Source: CADEED01 sp043747875 (GTDB lineage: Bacteria; Pseudomonadota; Gammaproteobacteria; Steroidobacterales; Steroidobacteraceae). Taken from it: a DNA stretch of 64,000 nt. This document shows positions 63,776 through 64,000 of this stretch, piece by piece. The position numbers and the translations under genes are program-made. Every line of letters starts with the position of its first letter. Position 1 is the first letter of the stretch. Where the stretch lies: the NCBI GenBank assembly GCA_043747875.1, contig JAYTOI010000034.1:1-64000 (forward strand), given 5' to 3'. The notes under the pieces are model-generated. The model was not told where the DNA came from. It saw only the letters and a list, made by a program, of their open reading frames with translations, and did not search any database.

Positions 63776-64000
63776 CTATGCGGCCTCGTACTGCGGCACC
63801 ACGTGCAGCGTCTCGTGCAACTCGGGGCTCTGCGCCACCTGCGCGCTGATGAACTGGTTCGCCTGCGCTTCGCTCGCGAAGTACGACTGCGCGCTGAAAG
63901 CCTGGTTGTCCTGCGTGTGCACCACCGCGAAGCCGCTATCGGTCATCTTCACCTTGTCGACGAAAGGATCGAGCTGCGCCTGGTAGTGTTTCGACAGCTT
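63776..64000 (-). CDS. C-terminal end of a fourth gene in the large-protein operon (partial)
   Basis: The last 74 codons of a leftward gene whose start is beyond the window. The visible part reads KLSKHYQAQLDPFVDKVKMT, then DNQAFSAQSYFASEAQANQF and LHETLHVVPQYEAA, ending in TAG three bases before the next start. It is not recognised. The close spacing puts it in the same operon as the three large genes. Confidence 0.7.
   Translation of the reverse strand, partial: KLSKHYQAQLDPFVDKVKMTDSGFAVVHTQDNQAFSAQSYFASEAQANQFISAQVAQSPELHETLHVVPQYEAA

Overview
The window is GC-rich (about two thirds G+C by eye), densely coded and clearly from a Gram-negative bacterium: it has a TonB-dependent receptor, a cbb3 oxidase operon with its assembly genes, periplasmic cytochromes, LacI and AraC regulators and many sensor kinases. 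Gene content and GGGGACA-type intergenic repeats suggest a soil or freshwater gammaproteobacterium near Steroidobacterales/Xanthomonadales. That placement is an inference, and a 16S or marker-gene check would settle it. No rRNA, tRNA, CRISPR array or complete insertion sequence was seen.

Layout. 1-7.4 kb: 3' end of fusA, a serine hydrolase, a DUF72 protein, a VOC protein, a PbpG-like peptidase and a LacI regulator. 7.4-12.6 kb: a TonB-dependent receptor behind two identical LacI-type operator-like sites, then a lower-GC orphan gene with a possible PD-(D/E)XK motif, and a YceI protein. 12.7-17.1 kb: a LytS/LytTR two-component pair, a membrane acyltransferase and an envelope protein. 17.5-24.9 kb: L-serine dehydratase, several small proteins of unknown function, an AraC regulator, PPK2, an SRPBCC protein and a VIT-type metal transporter.

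24.9-41.6 kb is a respiratory and oxygen-sensing block. Read leftwards, ccoN-ccoO-ccoQ-ccoP-(85-aa membrane protein)-ccoG-ccoH-ccoI-ccoS-sulP form one tightly packed operon, mostly with stop/start overlaps. Diverging from it are a PAS hybrid kinase, a FixL-like kinase that keeps the haem-ligand histidine, a FixJ-like regulator and a GNAT protein. A dihaem cytochrome c and a PQQ-type sugar dehydrogenase follow. The block looks like a micro-oxic respiration unit with its own oxygen sensor.

41.8-52.6 kb: a quinone oxidoreductase, a membrane-anchored LuxR-type HTH protein, a ParE/addiction-module pair, a secreted GH74 glycosidase with a ricin-type domain, a short 6-phosphogluconate dehydrogenase, a phosphoesterase, an EF-hand protein and an unusual AhpD-like/PAS histidine kinase.

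52.7-64 kb, to the window edge, is a leftward operon of very large proteins (619, 1909 and 1152 aa plus the end of a fourth). I cannot assign them to any family. They are translationally coupled or nearly so, and this is the best candidate for an undescribed system. Across the window, rare CTA and TTA triplets also recur in a few fixed contexts (CTATCTA, CTAACTA, TTGTTAG), which is unexpected at this GC content.
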